Positions 44,902 to 55,286 of a stretch of DNA of 64,000 nt are shown here, piece by piece (the first letter of the stretch is position 1; every line of letters begins with the position of its first letter). Below the pieces are notes generated by a model. The model ran no database searches. It was not told where the DNA came from and was given only the letters and a program-made list of their open reading frames with translations. The stretch covers positions 62,001 to 126,000 of the forward strand of contig JAKAJO010000022.1 in assembly GCA_021813745.1 (NCBI GenBank), given 5' to 3'. A program made the translations under genes and the position numbers. Source of the stretch: Acidobacteriota bacterium. GTDB lineage: Bacteria; Acidobacteriota; Terriglobia; Terriglobales; Acidobacteriaceae.

Positions 44902-45037
44902 GTGTATCTCAATTGCTCCTTCTGCAACTCCGCTACCCTCATTCTCGAAATGGATCCGGCAGCCCCATCGCTGCCGCATCCAATCCTGCGCGGAACTCTG
45001 AATCCGTCTTGTCAAAGCGCATCGAGATGGTCCACTT

Positions 45038-47185
45038 TCACTTCTTTTGCCCGCCCTTCTCCGCCGCCGCCAGCACCATCCGGCGAATCGAATCGATCAT
45101 CACAAAGCGGACAAGGCTTTTGTGTTGCTCGATCATTTGTAATTGGGCAAGGGCCCTTTGCGCCCACTCCGGAGGGGCTTGAAGAGGTCCTTGGAGGTAA
45201 GAGAGAGACTCCGTGCCGATCACTCCCAAAGTGGCGAGGTTGTGAGCCTCAACGGAATACGGTGCAAGCTGTGGAATCTGTTGCATCCAAAGTCCCAACT
45301 CGGGATCCGATGCACGCCATTCTTCCAGCCAGTGCAACAGCCGCTCGCGATCCTCCGTCGAGTCGCCTCCCTGAGCCAGGACTCTCTGAACCGCTTCCGC
45401 GAACTCATGGCGCAATGGTGGATCGGGCGTCGCAGCATCAACAAGACCGTACAGTGGAGTAAGTTGATCCGTATGCTGCAATGTGTACCGTTCGCCAAAA
45501 CTCACCGGCTCTACCGCATTCAGCAGCAGGTTGAGTCTCCAAGGGGCTTCCGTCCCTGCGAGTTCGCGCCGCAATCGCTGTGGCCCTGAAATTTGCTGAA
45601 GTCCCAAAGCATCCAGACGCAGCGTCATTTTGTCGAGCCTGCGATACATGTCAGGAACGTCCCGCACGGTAGAAGGTGACCAGAATCTCTCCGCAATTGC
45701 CGCCGCACGCGGCCAGATGCGGGAATCAATGGTCCATGGAGCAATCTGCTCGCCCCACATGCACACTTCCCCACCAAGAATCAGAGCCTGCTGCTCTTGA
45801 GTCAAATCCGTATTGTCCGGAATTGGATCGGCCAGGTAGTGCGTCTCCGCACTGTGCATACCGTCGAGATAGTACGGCGCGGAAAGAATTCCCTGGTACC
45901 CTTCCTTCGCGCCTTGTGCCAGAGAAGCGACACCACGCCATGACTGCACAACAATGTCTTTCGGCAGCCCAGGTGTCAGGATCTCGTCCCAACCCACCAT
46001 ATGCTTGTGATACTTCGTCAGAATTTTCAGAAGTCGCTGATTGAAGTAGACCTGAAGGCCCGCAGCGTTTTGGATACCATGGTCGTGCATGAATACGCGA
46101 ATCCTGGGATTCGCGAGCCATTGCTTCCCATTGCTCTCATCCCCTCCAATGTGCATATAGGCGTCGGGGAAAAGATCAGCCATCTCACCAATGAAGCGAT
46201 CAAGAAACTTATAAGTCGACTCGCGCGTTGGATCTATGGCAGGGTCATGCACTCCGAAGCGTCGCTGAACGGCATACGGACCTGGACCACTTGCGAGATC
46301 CGAATAGCCTACAAACCAACTTGTGGTGTGGCCGGGCATATCAAACTCGGGAACCACGCGAATACCACGAGCATGCGCATAGGCAACAACCTCCCGGATC
46401 TGCGCCTGCGTGTAATACTGGCCATCGGAACCCATCTCCTGCAGTTTGGGAAAGCGCATGCTCTCAACTCGAAAGCCCTGATCCTCAGTCAGGTGCCAAT
46501 GCAGAACATTCATCTTGACGGCTTCCATGCCATCCAGAGTTCTCAGAATGACGGGCAGCGGCTCAAAATGTCGCCCGCAGTCGATCATCAGACCACGCCA
46601 CCGAAATCGCGGCTGATCGTGAATGGTCACGGCAGGAATGGACGGCCCACTCGGCGTCACCTGCACCAGCTGCAGGAGCGTTTGCAGTCCATGCAATGCA
46701 CCCAGATCCGTCGGCGCCTGGAGCCGGATTCCTATGGGGTTCACCTGCAGGGTGTACGACTCGTCTTCATCAAGAGATTGCACGGCTTCTGCAGAGTGCG
46801 TCACGTCAATCAGGAAAGTTCCCGAAACCCCATCCATCTTTCTGCTGAGTTCCAGTCCCGTCTCAGCCTCAAGCCGCTTCAACGCGCGCTGTGTTGCTTC
46901 TTGCAACACGGCATCATGAGTTGTCGCGAATTGCACTGTCAAAGATGAACTGACAGGGAAAACACCAGCCTGTCGTGTGATGGAGGCTGGAATTGGCATT
47001 AGAGACAAGGAAGCACGTCCCCCACCAACACCGGAATTAGGAGTTGCACCGGCAAGCATGGCAGAGCCCAGGAGACCCATCATGCAGGCATATCGGCTCC
47101 ACTTGATTGCGGGGCTTTTGTGCCTACCGGCCAATTCCACAGCTTGCTCGCAATTTTCCGTCTTTTGCCGGAAGTGAACTTCCAT
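45038..47185 (-). CDS. beta-N-acetylhexosaminidase (GH20)
   Basis: MLHWHLTEDQGFRVES, VVPEFDMPGHT, MHIGGDESNGKQW; start site uncertain (ORF extends to 47251). Confidence 0.9.
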   Translation of the reverse strand: MEVHFRQKTENCEQAVELAGRHKSPAIKWSRYACMMGLLGSAMLAGATPNSGVGGGRASLSLMPIPASITRQAGVFPVSSSLTVQFATTHDAVLQEATQRALKRLEAETGLELSRKMDGVSGTFLIDVTHSAEAVQSLDEDESYTLQVNPIGIRLQAPTDLGALHGLQTLLQLVQVTPSGPSIPAVTIHDQPRFRWRGLMIDCGRHFEPLPVILRTLDGMEAVKMNVLHWHLTEDQGFRVESMRFPKLQEMGSDGQYYTQAQIREVVAYAHARGIRVVPEFDMPGHTTSWFVGYSDLASGPGPYAVQRRFGVHDPAIDPTRESTYKFLDRFIGEMADLFPDAYMHIGGDESNGKQWLANPRIRVFMHDHGIQNAAGLQVYFNQRLLKILTKYHKHMVGWDEILTPGLPKDIVVQSWRGVASLAQGAKEGYQGILSAPYYLDGMHSAETHYLADPIPDNTDLTQEQQALILGGEVCMWGEQIAPWTIDSRIWPRAAAIAERFWSPSTVRDVPDMYRRLDKMTLRLDALGLQQISGPQRLRRELAGTEAPWRLNLLLNAVEPVSFGERYTLQHTDQLTPLYGLVDAATPDPPLRHEFAEAVQRVLAQGGDSTEDRERLLHWLEEWRASDPELGLWMQQIPQLAPYSVEAHNLATLGVIGTESLSYLQGPLQAPPEWAQRALAQLQMIEQHKSLVRFVMIDSIRRMVLAAAEKGGQKK

Positions 47186-47485
47186 CTTGTCTGCTCCTGT
47201 CTGGATTTCTCCCTGTGTGATCGAGACGTCCCGATGCCCAGCACTCGACACCTTGAAACTTGACTTCTTCTAGCATTCTCTCTCACCCCTCGCCAGCACA
47301 GAACATTGACATCGAGCACAGTCAAGAGCAATGGGACGGAAAGCAACATTTAGCCAACTGCTTGAAAGTGATGCGCGCTGCGCAATGCAAGAGCAGGCGA
47401 GCCGCGTGCGAGCTATGGTGAATGGCTCATCCAGTCCAATACGGCAAGAAGCTCAGAAACATTGAATCTTTGGGGGGATTAGTTC

Positions 47486-48526
47486 ATGCTGATTGTCATG
47501 GAATATCGATTGCTCGGAGGCTCTGGCCTCAAGGTTCCCGTATTGAGTTTTGGCGCCGGCACGTTTGGCGGCGGAGTTGAATTCTTTGATGCGTGGGGTG
47601 CAACGGCCGATGAAGCGCAGGCGCGACGAATCGTCGATATTTGCCTGGAAGCCGGTGTCGATCTGTTCGACACAGCAGACGTCTATTCAAACGGCCGCTC
47701 AGAAGAAGTGTTGGGCAAGGCGCTTGCAGGACGTCGGGACAAGGCCCTGATCTCGACCAAGGCGACGTTCCAGTTCGAAGAGGGACCCAATCGCGTCGGC
47801 TCATCTCGCTATCATCTGCGTTATTCGCTGGAAAACAGCCTGCGTCGCCTCGGCACGGATTACATCGATATCTATCATCTGCACGGCTTTGACGCCATGA
47901 CGCCAATTGAAGAGGTCCAGGACACGCTCCACACCTTTGTGCGCGAGGGGAAGGTGCGCTACATCGCTTGTTCAAACTTCTCTGGCTGGCATTTGATGAA
48001 GTCCCTTGCAGTTGCTGACCGCTACGGATGGACCCGTTTCGTCGCACATCAGGTGTACTACTCTCTCGTGGGCCGAGAATATGAGTGGGAATTGATGCCG
48101 CTTGCGCTGGATCAGAAGGTCGGCGCGCTGGTCTGGAGTCCCCTGGGTTGGGGACGTCTCACGGGCAAGATTCGCCGCGGCCAACCACTCCCCGCGGTGA
48201 GCAGATTACATAAGACTTCGCAAAATGGTCCGCAAATGCCCGATGAGTATCTCTACAACGTAGTCGATGCGCTCGACTCAGTGGCGCAGGAGACAGGTAA
48301 GTCGATACCTCAGGTCGCTCTCAACTGGTTGCTGCAACGGCCAACGGTCGCATCACTCATTCTTGGCGCTCGAAATGAAGAGCAATTGACCCAGAACCTT
48401 GACGCCATCGGCTGGAACCTGACACCAGCGCAGATTGTCAAGCTCGATACGGCCAGCGCGCAACCGCCAATCTATCCCTACTGGCACCAGCGTCAATTCG
48501 CGGAAAGAAACCCACCTCCGATTTAG
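47486..48526 (+). CDS. aldo/keto reductase
   Basis: DVYSNGRSEEVLGKAL, DYIDIYHLHGFDAMTPIEE, RPTVASLILGARNEEQL. Confidence 0.92.
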   Translation: MLIVMEYRLLGGSGLKVPVLSFGAGTFGGGVEFFDAWGATADEAQARRIVDICLEAGVDLFDTADVYSNGRSEEVLGKALAGRRDKALISTKATFQFEEGPNRVGSSRYHLRYSLENSLRRLGTDYIDIYHLHGFDAMTPIEEVQDTLHTFVREGKVRYIACSNFSGWHLMKSLAVADRYGWTRFVAHQVYYSLVGREYEWELMPLALDQKVGALVWSPLGWGRLTGKIRRGQPLPAVSRLHKTSQNGPQMPDEYLYNVVDALDSVAQETGKSIPQVALNWLLQRPTVASLILGARNEEQLTQNLDAIGWNLTPAQIVKLDTASAQPPIYPYWHQRQFAERNPPPI

Positions 48527-48652
48527 TCCTCCCTGATCCGGTGCCGAGCCTGTTCTGAAAATAAGGGCACAGGTCCGGTCAAAACATAGACCACAAAACG
48601 ACAATGCTCGTCGCAGTAAGAGTGGATCGATGCAGATTGCGCTGCAGGCATC

Positions 48653-49144
48653 CTAATAGTCAATTTTCTTTTCTGAAGCAATCCAGGCGGCAAAACTCTC
48701 CCACGCCTCGACCTGCAACAGTTGTGTCATGGGGAGTGCGCGCTGCAAGGGCGCCTTGCGCAACTCCTCGTAGAGAAACGCATCATCAAAGCCCGCTCGC
48801 GCGGCATCGGCAGCACTGCTGCCATAGAAGACGCAATCCAATCGAGCCCAATAGGATGCAGCAAGGCACATGGGACAGGGTTCACAGCTCGTATAGAGCG
48901 CGCAGCCCTCAAGCGTGAAGGTACGCAGCGATCTGCAGGCGGAACGGATTGCATTCACTTCGCCATGTGCAGTTGGGTCGTTGTCGGCAGTCACAGTATT
49001 CACACCTTCGCTCACAATCACACCATTGCGGACAATCACAGCAGCAAAAGGTCCTCCTCGTGCCGTGAGCACGTTTTGGGTCGCAAGTTCAATTGCCCGG
49101 CGTAGAAACTGAGGGTCTGGAATGCTCACTGTTCCTGCGCTCAC
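48653..49144 (-). CDS. nucleoside/guanine deaminase-like protein
   Basis: DPTAHGEVNAIRSAC, LYTSCEPCPMCLAASYWARLDCVFYG. Confidence 0.85.
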   Translation of the reverse strand: MSAGTVSIPDPQFLRRAIELATQNVLTARGGPFAAVIVRNGVIVSEGVNTVTADNDPTAHGEVNAIRSACRSLRTFTLEGCALYTSCEPCPMCLAASYWARLDCVFYGSSAADAARAGFDDAFLYEELRKAPLQRALPMTQLLQVEAWESFAAWIASEKKIDY

Positions 49145-49365
49145 GCTGCCTCCTCATCTGGCGAAATTTAGAACAGTATGTCACATGCGCCGCGTCACAA
49201 TTGCATCACGAAGCAGAACCCTTCATCCGCGATACGGTCTCGCTTGAAGACCACCGCAGCGCTCGTAGTTCGAGTGTGATCTTTTCCGCTTTGAGGCACT
49301 CTGAGCGTCGTGGCACGATCCTCAACTGTCGAAATGAAGTTGAAGCCATCCAGAGGCGAAGGCGC

Positions 49366-51843
49366 TTACTCTGCGCGTAAAGCTTGAACTGGATCCACAA
49401 CAGCGGCCTTACGAGCAGGCAAGTAACAGGCTACCCCTGCAATCATCAACACCACGATTGCAGCGACGCTGTACGTAAGGGGGTCTGCCGGTGGCACTTG
49501 AAAGAGAACTGACGCCATCATACGCATGGTCGCAAATGCAACTGCGACACCAGACACGACGCCTATGCCGGTGATCAACATGCCCTGGCGGACAAACATT
49601 CCGATCAGCGCCTCACGTTGCGCGCCCAATGCCATGCGGATGCCAATCTCACGGGTGCGCTGCGAAACGGCGTAGGCGATCACTCCATAGATGCCAATGA
49701 TGCCCAGCAGCAATGCCATGCCTCCTGCCACACAAAGAATGACAAGCATGAACGACGTGCGCGCCATCGATTTCGAGTACAGTGTGCCGAGGGTCGTCTG
49801 GTCTGCCAGAGGCAGTTCGGGATCGATGGCCCAGACTGCCTGTTGGATTTGCTGGCGAAATGCAGCCTCGCCAGCGCGCGGTGAACGAATGACAAAATTC
49901 ACGTAGCGCTGCACCATTTCCTTCTGCGTTTCAAAATTGTCCTGATACATGGGCCAGTAGACTGCTGTCGAGGGCGGCTTGTTGACTCCATCGTCATAGA
50001 CATTGGCTGCGACGCCAATGATTTGATGCCACGGATCGCTGGAACCCACATGGATAAATTTTCCGATTGCATTTCTGGGTGAGCCCCAGTACTCATTGGC
50101 GAAATTTTCAGAAATGATGGCGACCGGACGCTTTTGGAACTCTTCGTCCCAGGTGATCTCGCGACCGGCAATGAGAGGTGTGCCCATCGTGAAGAAGTAA
50201 CCCGGAGAAATAAACTTGAGACTCCGAATCGGCGCGAGCTCACCTTCCTGGTAGATATGATCCCTCGCGTAGACGGGGTCCATAGAATAATTTCCTGACA
50301 TGGGAACGGTTGTGGTGAGGCCAACTGACGAAACGCCTGCGATGGCTGCGAGTTGTGCTGCAATCGCCTGCTCTGTACGGAGCACTCGCTCCTTTTCCGT
50401 ATCGGGAATCTGCGTTTCCGGAATGTAAATGCTGAACGCTTCGATTGTCGTAGGATTCGAGAAACCTGGATCTACATGCGCCAGCGCGCGGAAAGTACGG
50501 AGCATGAGGCCGGAGCAGATGAGCAGAACCAATGCGAGCGCGACCTGCACAACAACGAGGACCTTGCGAGCGCGGTGGCGTTCGCGGCTTTGACTAAGCC
50601 CGCGCCCGCCTTCTCTCAGACCGGTGCTGGCAGAAACGCCGGAGTATTTGACCACCGGAATCATTCCGATGACCAGGCTGACGAAGACGGCGAGGCCAAG
50701 CGTGAAGAGTAGCACCGGAACATTGATACCAATCTCACTCAGGCGAGGCAGACCAATCGGCGCAGAAGTGACAAGGACCCGCAGCGCACCATAAGCCAGA
50801 GCCAGCCCGATGAGGCTTCCTGCAAAGCCGAGGGTGAGGCTTTCCACCAGCAAACCCATCATGATGTCTCTGCGGTCAGCGCCAAGCGCAGATCGGATTG
50901 CGAGTTCTTGGCGACGCGATTCAACACGAACCAGCAGTAAATTGGCCACATTGGCGCAAGCCACAAGTAAAACGATGGCGATTGAGCCCATCAGAACCCA
51001 GAGAATCTTACCGATATCGCCAACCACATCTTTCTTGAGCGGATGAATATCCGGCACAAGGTGCGCTTTGTTGAAGACCTCCGCGCTGAAGCCTTCCGGC
51101 GGAGGAAAGCTTCGAATGGCGATGGGGATTAGGCGGGTAAGGTCCGTATTGGCTTGCTGCAGACTGACGCCGGGCTTAAGGCGAGCGAGGCTTTGGTAGC
51201 TGAAGGCCCCGAGTTTGGTCTTGCTGCGATCAAGCTGCATTGGAAGCACGAGGTCAGTGTCTTTGTAATCCAGGAACCTGAAGTTCTGGGGCAGGACTCC
51301 AATGATCTCTCTCGCGGTGCCATCGAGGGTGATGGAGCGTCCAATGACACTCTTGTCGCCACCAAAGTGACGTTGCCAATAGCCATACGTGAGAAGAGCT
51401 GTCTTCGCCGCGTTGGGCTGATCGTCTTGCCGTGTGAAGAGACGGCCCAGTTCCGGCTTGACGCCGAGAAGCGGCAGAACCGCATCGGTTACATCGATGC
51501 CCTGTACATGTTCCGGCTGAGCGGTGCCAGTGAGGCTGTAGGCATCACCCTTGTACATTCCGATGTCCGCAAGCGTCGTGCTCTGTTCGCGGTAAATGAA
51601 GTAAAGAAATGGCGCCATGGTGAGGTTGGGAATATTGACGCCGGCAGCGCTGTTCCACACCCCGATGAGTTGCTCAGGATCAGGATAGGAAAGGGGTTTA
51701 AGAAGCACTCCGTTGACAACGCTGAAGACGACTGCGTTGGCACCGATGCCAATCGCAAGAGTAAGCAACGTCACACAGGTAAAGAGCGGAGCGCGGGCAA
51801 GCCGGCGGGAGACCTGCTTCAATGGGTCAATAACAAGAGTCAT
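49366..51843 (-). CDS. ABC transporter permease, ADOP (acidobacterial duplicated orphan permease) type
   Basis: Two FtsX-like permease modules with MacB periplasmic-type domains, no ATPase in the ORF; YAVSQRTREIGIRMALGAQREALIGMFVRQG. Confidence 0.85.
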   Translation of the reverse strand: MTLVIDPLKQVSRRLARAPLFTCVTLLTLAIGIGANAVVFSVVNGVLLKPLSYPDPEQLIGVWNSAAGVNIPNLTMAPFLYFIYREQSTTLADIGMYKGDAYSLTGTAQPEHVQGIDVTDAVLPLLGVKPELGRLFTRQDDQPNAAKTALLTYGYWQRHFGGDKSVIGRSITLDGTAREIIGVLPQNFRFLDYKDTDLVLPMQLDRSKTKLGAFSYQSLARLKPGVSLQQANTDLTRLIPIAIRSFPPPEGFSAEVFNKAHLVPDIHPLKKDVVGDIGKILWVLMGSIAIVLLVACANVANLLLVRVESRRQELAIRSALGADRRDIMMGLLVESLTLGFAGSLIGLALAYGALRVLVTSAPIGLPRLSEIGINVPVLLFTLGLAVFVSLVIGMIPVVKYSGVSASTGLREGGRGLSQSRERHRARKVLVVVQVALALVLLICSGLMLRTFRALAHVDPGFSNPTTIEAFSIYIPETQIPDTEKERVLRTEQAIAAQLAAIAGVSSVGLTTTVPMSGNYSMDPVYARDHIYQEGELAPIRSLKFISPGYFFTMGTPLIAGREITWDEEFQKRPVAIISENFANEYWGSPRNAIGKFIHVGSSDPWHQIIGVAANVYDDGVNKPPSTAVYWPMYQDNFETQKEMVQRYVNFVIRSPRAGEAAFRQQIQQAVWAIDPELPLADQTTLGTLYSKSMARTSFMLVILCVAGGMALLLGIIGIYGVIAYAVSQRTREIGIRMALGAQREALIGMFVRQGMLITGIGVVSGVAVAFATMRMMASVLFQVPPADPLTYSVAAIVVLMIAGVACYLPARKAAVVDPVQALRAE

Positions 51844-52518
51844 CCAAAGCCTCCTCGTGCTCTAAGAAAAGTGTTGGGATCGCCGCACAAAAACGGCTCA
51901 ACCGCTGAGAAAAGCGTGGGCCGAGCAGCATCCAGCTGTCTCATCGCACTGCAATTCCGAGCGCTTCATGGGTCCAGATGGAGCGCGAACGGGACACAGA
52001 GTTTTCGAATTGCCGGCCGGTATCCGAAAGAACAATCCCTCACTGCGCCTGATCCTGGCTCTTCACACTGATTTACGCAAGCACGAGGAAAAAGTTCACG
52101 CGAGCCTTTTGCCAGCAACGCCCGATGAATATAGCGCCGGTTAGTTTGGCGCTCGCGCTCCGCAAAGAGTTTCCGCCTACGTGCGAACTCGGCTGCGCAG
52201 CGGTCTTACCGATGAGTGAGTCGCGTAAAATGACCAACCCGGGAGTCACAAAAGCACGAGACGGACTGGAGTCAGATCTGGATACGCGGTGAATGAGTGA
52301 ATGCAGAGACTGACAAAAACTTCGTGCCTCGGCTCTTTGTAAGTCCTCCGCCCAGAAAAGCACATTTTCTCCGCGCTATCGCACGCCGCTCGGGGTCGGG
52401 CTTTTGAGAGAATTTGGCGCGCTACTGCGCAAAGAAGCGAAATTCTCTGCACATCATAGCTTCCGCAAAATCTTCTATTATTTGGATTTATATGCGAGTC
52501 GATCAGGCGGGAAGAGTC

Positions 52519-52611
52519 TGGCGGAGAGAGGGGGATTCGAACCCCCGATAGAGCTTTTGACCCTATAACGGTTTAGCAAACCGCCGCCTTCAGCCACTCG
52601 GCCATCTCTCC
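52519..52611 (-). tRNA. tRNA-Ser (anticodon GCU), CCA encoded
   Basis: GGAGAGATGGCCGAGTGGCTGAAGGCGGCGGTTTGCTAAACCGTTATAGGGTCAAAAGCTCTATCGGGGGTTCGAATCCCCCTCTCTCCGCCA; acceptor GGAGAGA/TCTCTCC, long variable arm. Confidence 0.95.
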
Positions 52612-52777
52612 GGGTCTATGCGGATTCTACCAGAAAACATGCGTGCTGGTATTTCCCCTTTGGCTCAGCGCTTTGAATGAGGTTGCTCATGAGTCACTGG
52701 CGAGCGTGGGGTATGCAGGCGGCAGCGCTCTGCGGGTCTACTTGGATGAGCTGCGCAAAATTGGTAGATTCACTCTC

Positions 52778-54118
52778 ATGCCTCGCTTCCCTGCCGGTTC
52801 GGCCACGCGCAAGCTTCGTCTGTTGCCCCTGATTGCCGCCACGTACTTCATGGTGGCAGGTGGGCCGTATGGCATAGAGGACATCCTGGGGGGTGCAGGC
52901 TACAAGTGGGCCTTAGTGATTCTTATGCTGCTGCCGCTGGTTTGGAGCTTGCCAACGGCACTGATGATCGGCGAATTGGCGAGCGCCTTACCCGCGGATG
53001 GTGGTTATTACGTGTGGGTGCGACGCGCGCTGGGCCCATTCTGGGGATTTCAGGAAGCATGGCTCTCGCTGACGGCGAGCATCTTCGATATGGCCATCTA
53101 CCCGGCCATCTTTGTTCTCTATTTCAGCCAGCTGCACAGCTCGCTCACCGTGGGATGGCGGGATTACGGATGGTCTCTGGCGGTAGTAGCTTTGTCGTGC
53201 CTGTGGAACCTGCGCGGAGCGCCTGCGGTCGGCGAGGGATCAGAGGGGCTCTTTGTGGCCTTGTTGGCGCCGTTTGCGGTGTTTGTGGCTTTGGGGCTCT
53301 GGCACGGTTTCACGATGCATCCCGCAATCCAATGGGGGCGCAGCAACGCAGCAGGTGGGCTATCAACCGCAGTGCTGGTGGCCATGTGGAACTTCATGGG
53401 GTGGGATAACGCATCGACAGTGGCCGCTGAAGTTGAGAATCCCCAGCGGAACTATCCGCGCGCGATGGTGATCGCGGCTGCGCTGGCGGCCGTCACATAC
53501 ATTCTGCCGCTGCTTGCGTTGGCCTTGAGTGGGCTTTCCGTGGCGAGCTTTTCTACGGGCGACTGGGCAGGAGCGGCAACCGTGCTCGGTGGTCCCGTGC
53601 TGGGGCTCGCGGTGGTGGTCGGCGGCGTCATCTGCGGCGTGGGCATGTTCAACGCGCTGATGATGAGCTATACACGCCTGCCAATGGCGATGGCGGAAGA
53701 TGGACTGTTGCCTGCCGCCCTCGCGCGGCGCAACCGCTACGGCGTGCCGTGGGTCAGCGTGCTGGTCTGCGGCGCTGGCTGGGCGCTGGCGCTGCAACTG
53801 CCCTTCGAGAGGCTGATTTCAATTGACCTGATTCTCTATGGATCAAGCCTGCTGCTGGAGTTTCTCGCGCTGATTGCTCTGCGAATGCGCGAACCGCAAC
53901 TGCAACGGCCGTTCAAAGCGGGCAATATGGCGATGGCTTGTCTTCTGGGTGTGGGACCGGCTGCGCTGATTGGGTATGCGCTCTATGCGACGCGCCATGA
54001 AAAGCTGATGGGTTCGGTACCGGCCATCGGCTTTGCCGCAGCAGTGGCGCTGGTCGGACCGCTGGCATATTGGGCGGTTGAGGCACGGCGCCGCGCAGCA
54101 GACAGGCGCCTGGGCTGA
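52778..54118 (+). CDS. APC-family amino acid permease
   Basis: Multi-TM; MVAGGPYGIEDILGGAG; PADGGYYVWVRRALGPFWGFQEAW. Confidence 0.85.
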   Translation: MPRFPAGSATRKLRLLPLIAATYFMVAGGPYGIEDILGGAGYKWALVILMLLPLVWSLPTALMIGELASALPADGGYYVWVRRALGPFWGFQEAWLSLTASIFDMAIYPAIFVLYFSQLHSSLTVGWRDYGWSLAVVALSCLWNLRGAPAVGEGSEGLFVALLAPFAVFVALGLWHGFTMHPAIQWGRSNAAGGLSTAVLVAMWNFMGWDNASTVAAEVENPQRNYPRAMVIAAALAAVTYILPLLALALSGLSVASFSTGDWAGAATVLGGPVLGLAVVVGGVICGVGMFNALMMSYTRLPMAMAEDGLLPAALARRNRYGVPWVSVLVCGAGWALALQLPFERLISIDLILYGSSLLLEFLALIALRMREPQLQRPFKAGNMAMACLLGVGPAALIGYALYATRHEKLMGSVPAIGFAAAVALVGPLAYWAVEARRRAADRRLG

Positions 54119-54182
54119 ACGGAGCCAGAACATCCAAGGGCCGCACTGCGCGCGATGCAGCCCTCGGATAAAACACCAGCGT

Positions 54183-54728
54183 CTATTTGGCCGCAGCGTT
54201 CCGAGCCTTGTTTTCTTCAAAGGCTTTGGCCGTGCGCACAACATGATCACGGGCATAGGCTGCATCGTGCCAGCCCTTCACCTCAACGCGCTTACCCTCG
54301 AGATCCTTGTAGATCGAAAAGAAGTGCGTGATCTCCTTCAGCAGGTGCGGATAGATGTCGGTGTAGTTCCACACATTCGCGTAGCGCGGATTGTTCTTCC
54401 CTACGGCAAGGACCTTTTCATCAAGGGTGCCCTGATCGAGCATCTCCAAAAGACCAATCGGGCGCACCTCCTGCACGCAACCGGGGAAGCTGGGACCGGG
54501 AACGAGCACAAGCACGTCGAGCGGGTCACCATCGTCGCTGAGCGTGGATGGAATGAAGCCGTAGTCACCGGGATAATGAACCGGGGAATGCAGATTGCGA
54601 TCGAGCTTGAAGACGTGAAGCTGCTTGTCGTACTCAAGCTTGTTGGTCGCGTCTTTGGGAATCTCAATCACCGCCCGGAAGACTTCGGGGGAGCGATCTC
54701 CGATTGGCAATTCAAGATAGTTGACCAT
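54183..54728 (-). CDS. ppa: inorganic pyrophosphatase
   Basis: VIEIPKDATNKLEYDK, YPGDYGFIPSTLSDDGDPLDVLVL. Confidence 0.95.
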   Translation of the reverse strand: MVNYLELPIGDRSPEVFRAVIEIPKDATNKLEYDKQLHVFKLDRNLHSPVHYPGDYGFIPSTLSDDGDPLDVLVLVPGPSFPGCVQEVRPIGLLEMLDQGTLDEKVLAVGKNNPRYANVWNYTDIYPHLLKEITHFFSIYKDLEGKRVEVKGWHDAAYARDHVVRTAKAFEENKARNAAAK

Positions 54729-54937
54729 ATTGTTGTAACGCCTCCTCGAGTGCGTGCTGGGGTTGAAAACGCTCACTCCGGGTTGCCCCATAAAGCGGAA
54801 GATGAGCAAGCAGTGTCTTGACCGAGTGTTTCACGGCAAGCGTGGATGATGGAAGCCGCAGCGGAGGGGTAATCCGGCGGTCAACCGGAGCATCAGCACT
54901 AAACGAGCTCGGCCCCGGACTACTATAATCACCAATG

Positions 54938-55183
54938 ATGAAGGCACATGTCTATGTCACTTTGAAGTCCTCCGTTCTGGATCCGCAAGGACAGACGATC
55001 CAAAATGCCCTGCGGAAGCTTGGTTTCTCTGGTGTGGAAGCCGTACGACAAGGGAAGTATTTCGTTTTATCCCTTGCAGAAGGGCTGACCCCTGAGGCCG
55101 CCGGAACCGAAGTGGAACGCATCGCGCGCGAGGTTCTGACGAACCCAGTCATCGAGGAATTTACATACCGCATTGAGGAATAA
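54938..55183 (+). CDS. purS: phosphoribosylformylglycinamidine synthase subunit PurS
   Basis: HVYVTLKSSVLDPQGQTIQNALRKLGFSGVEAVRQGKYFVL; NPVIEEFTYRIEE. Confidence 0.9.
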   Translation: MKAHVYVTLKSSVLDPQGQTIQNALRKLGFSGVEAVRQGKYFVLSLAEGLTPEAAGTEVERIAREVLTNPVIEEFTYRIEE

Positions 55184-55286
55184 GGACCAACGTTGCGGGT
55201 TGCATCGCAGCATTCCTAAGTTCAGAACTGTGGCTGGAAGCTACGAGGTCGCGGACCAAACCTTGACGCTCGCATAGAATCTTTCT

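Noticed and set aside
52407-52448. AGAGAATTT...AAATTCTCT 9-bp inverted repeat near tRNA-Ser
   Set aside because: Could be a weak terminator, but has no T-run and is about 70 bp past the tRNA; not enough support
55184-55286. glmS ribozyme upstream of glmS
   Set aside because: Only about 100 bp between purS and glmS, without the ribozyme core; the start codon follows a -10-like box directly
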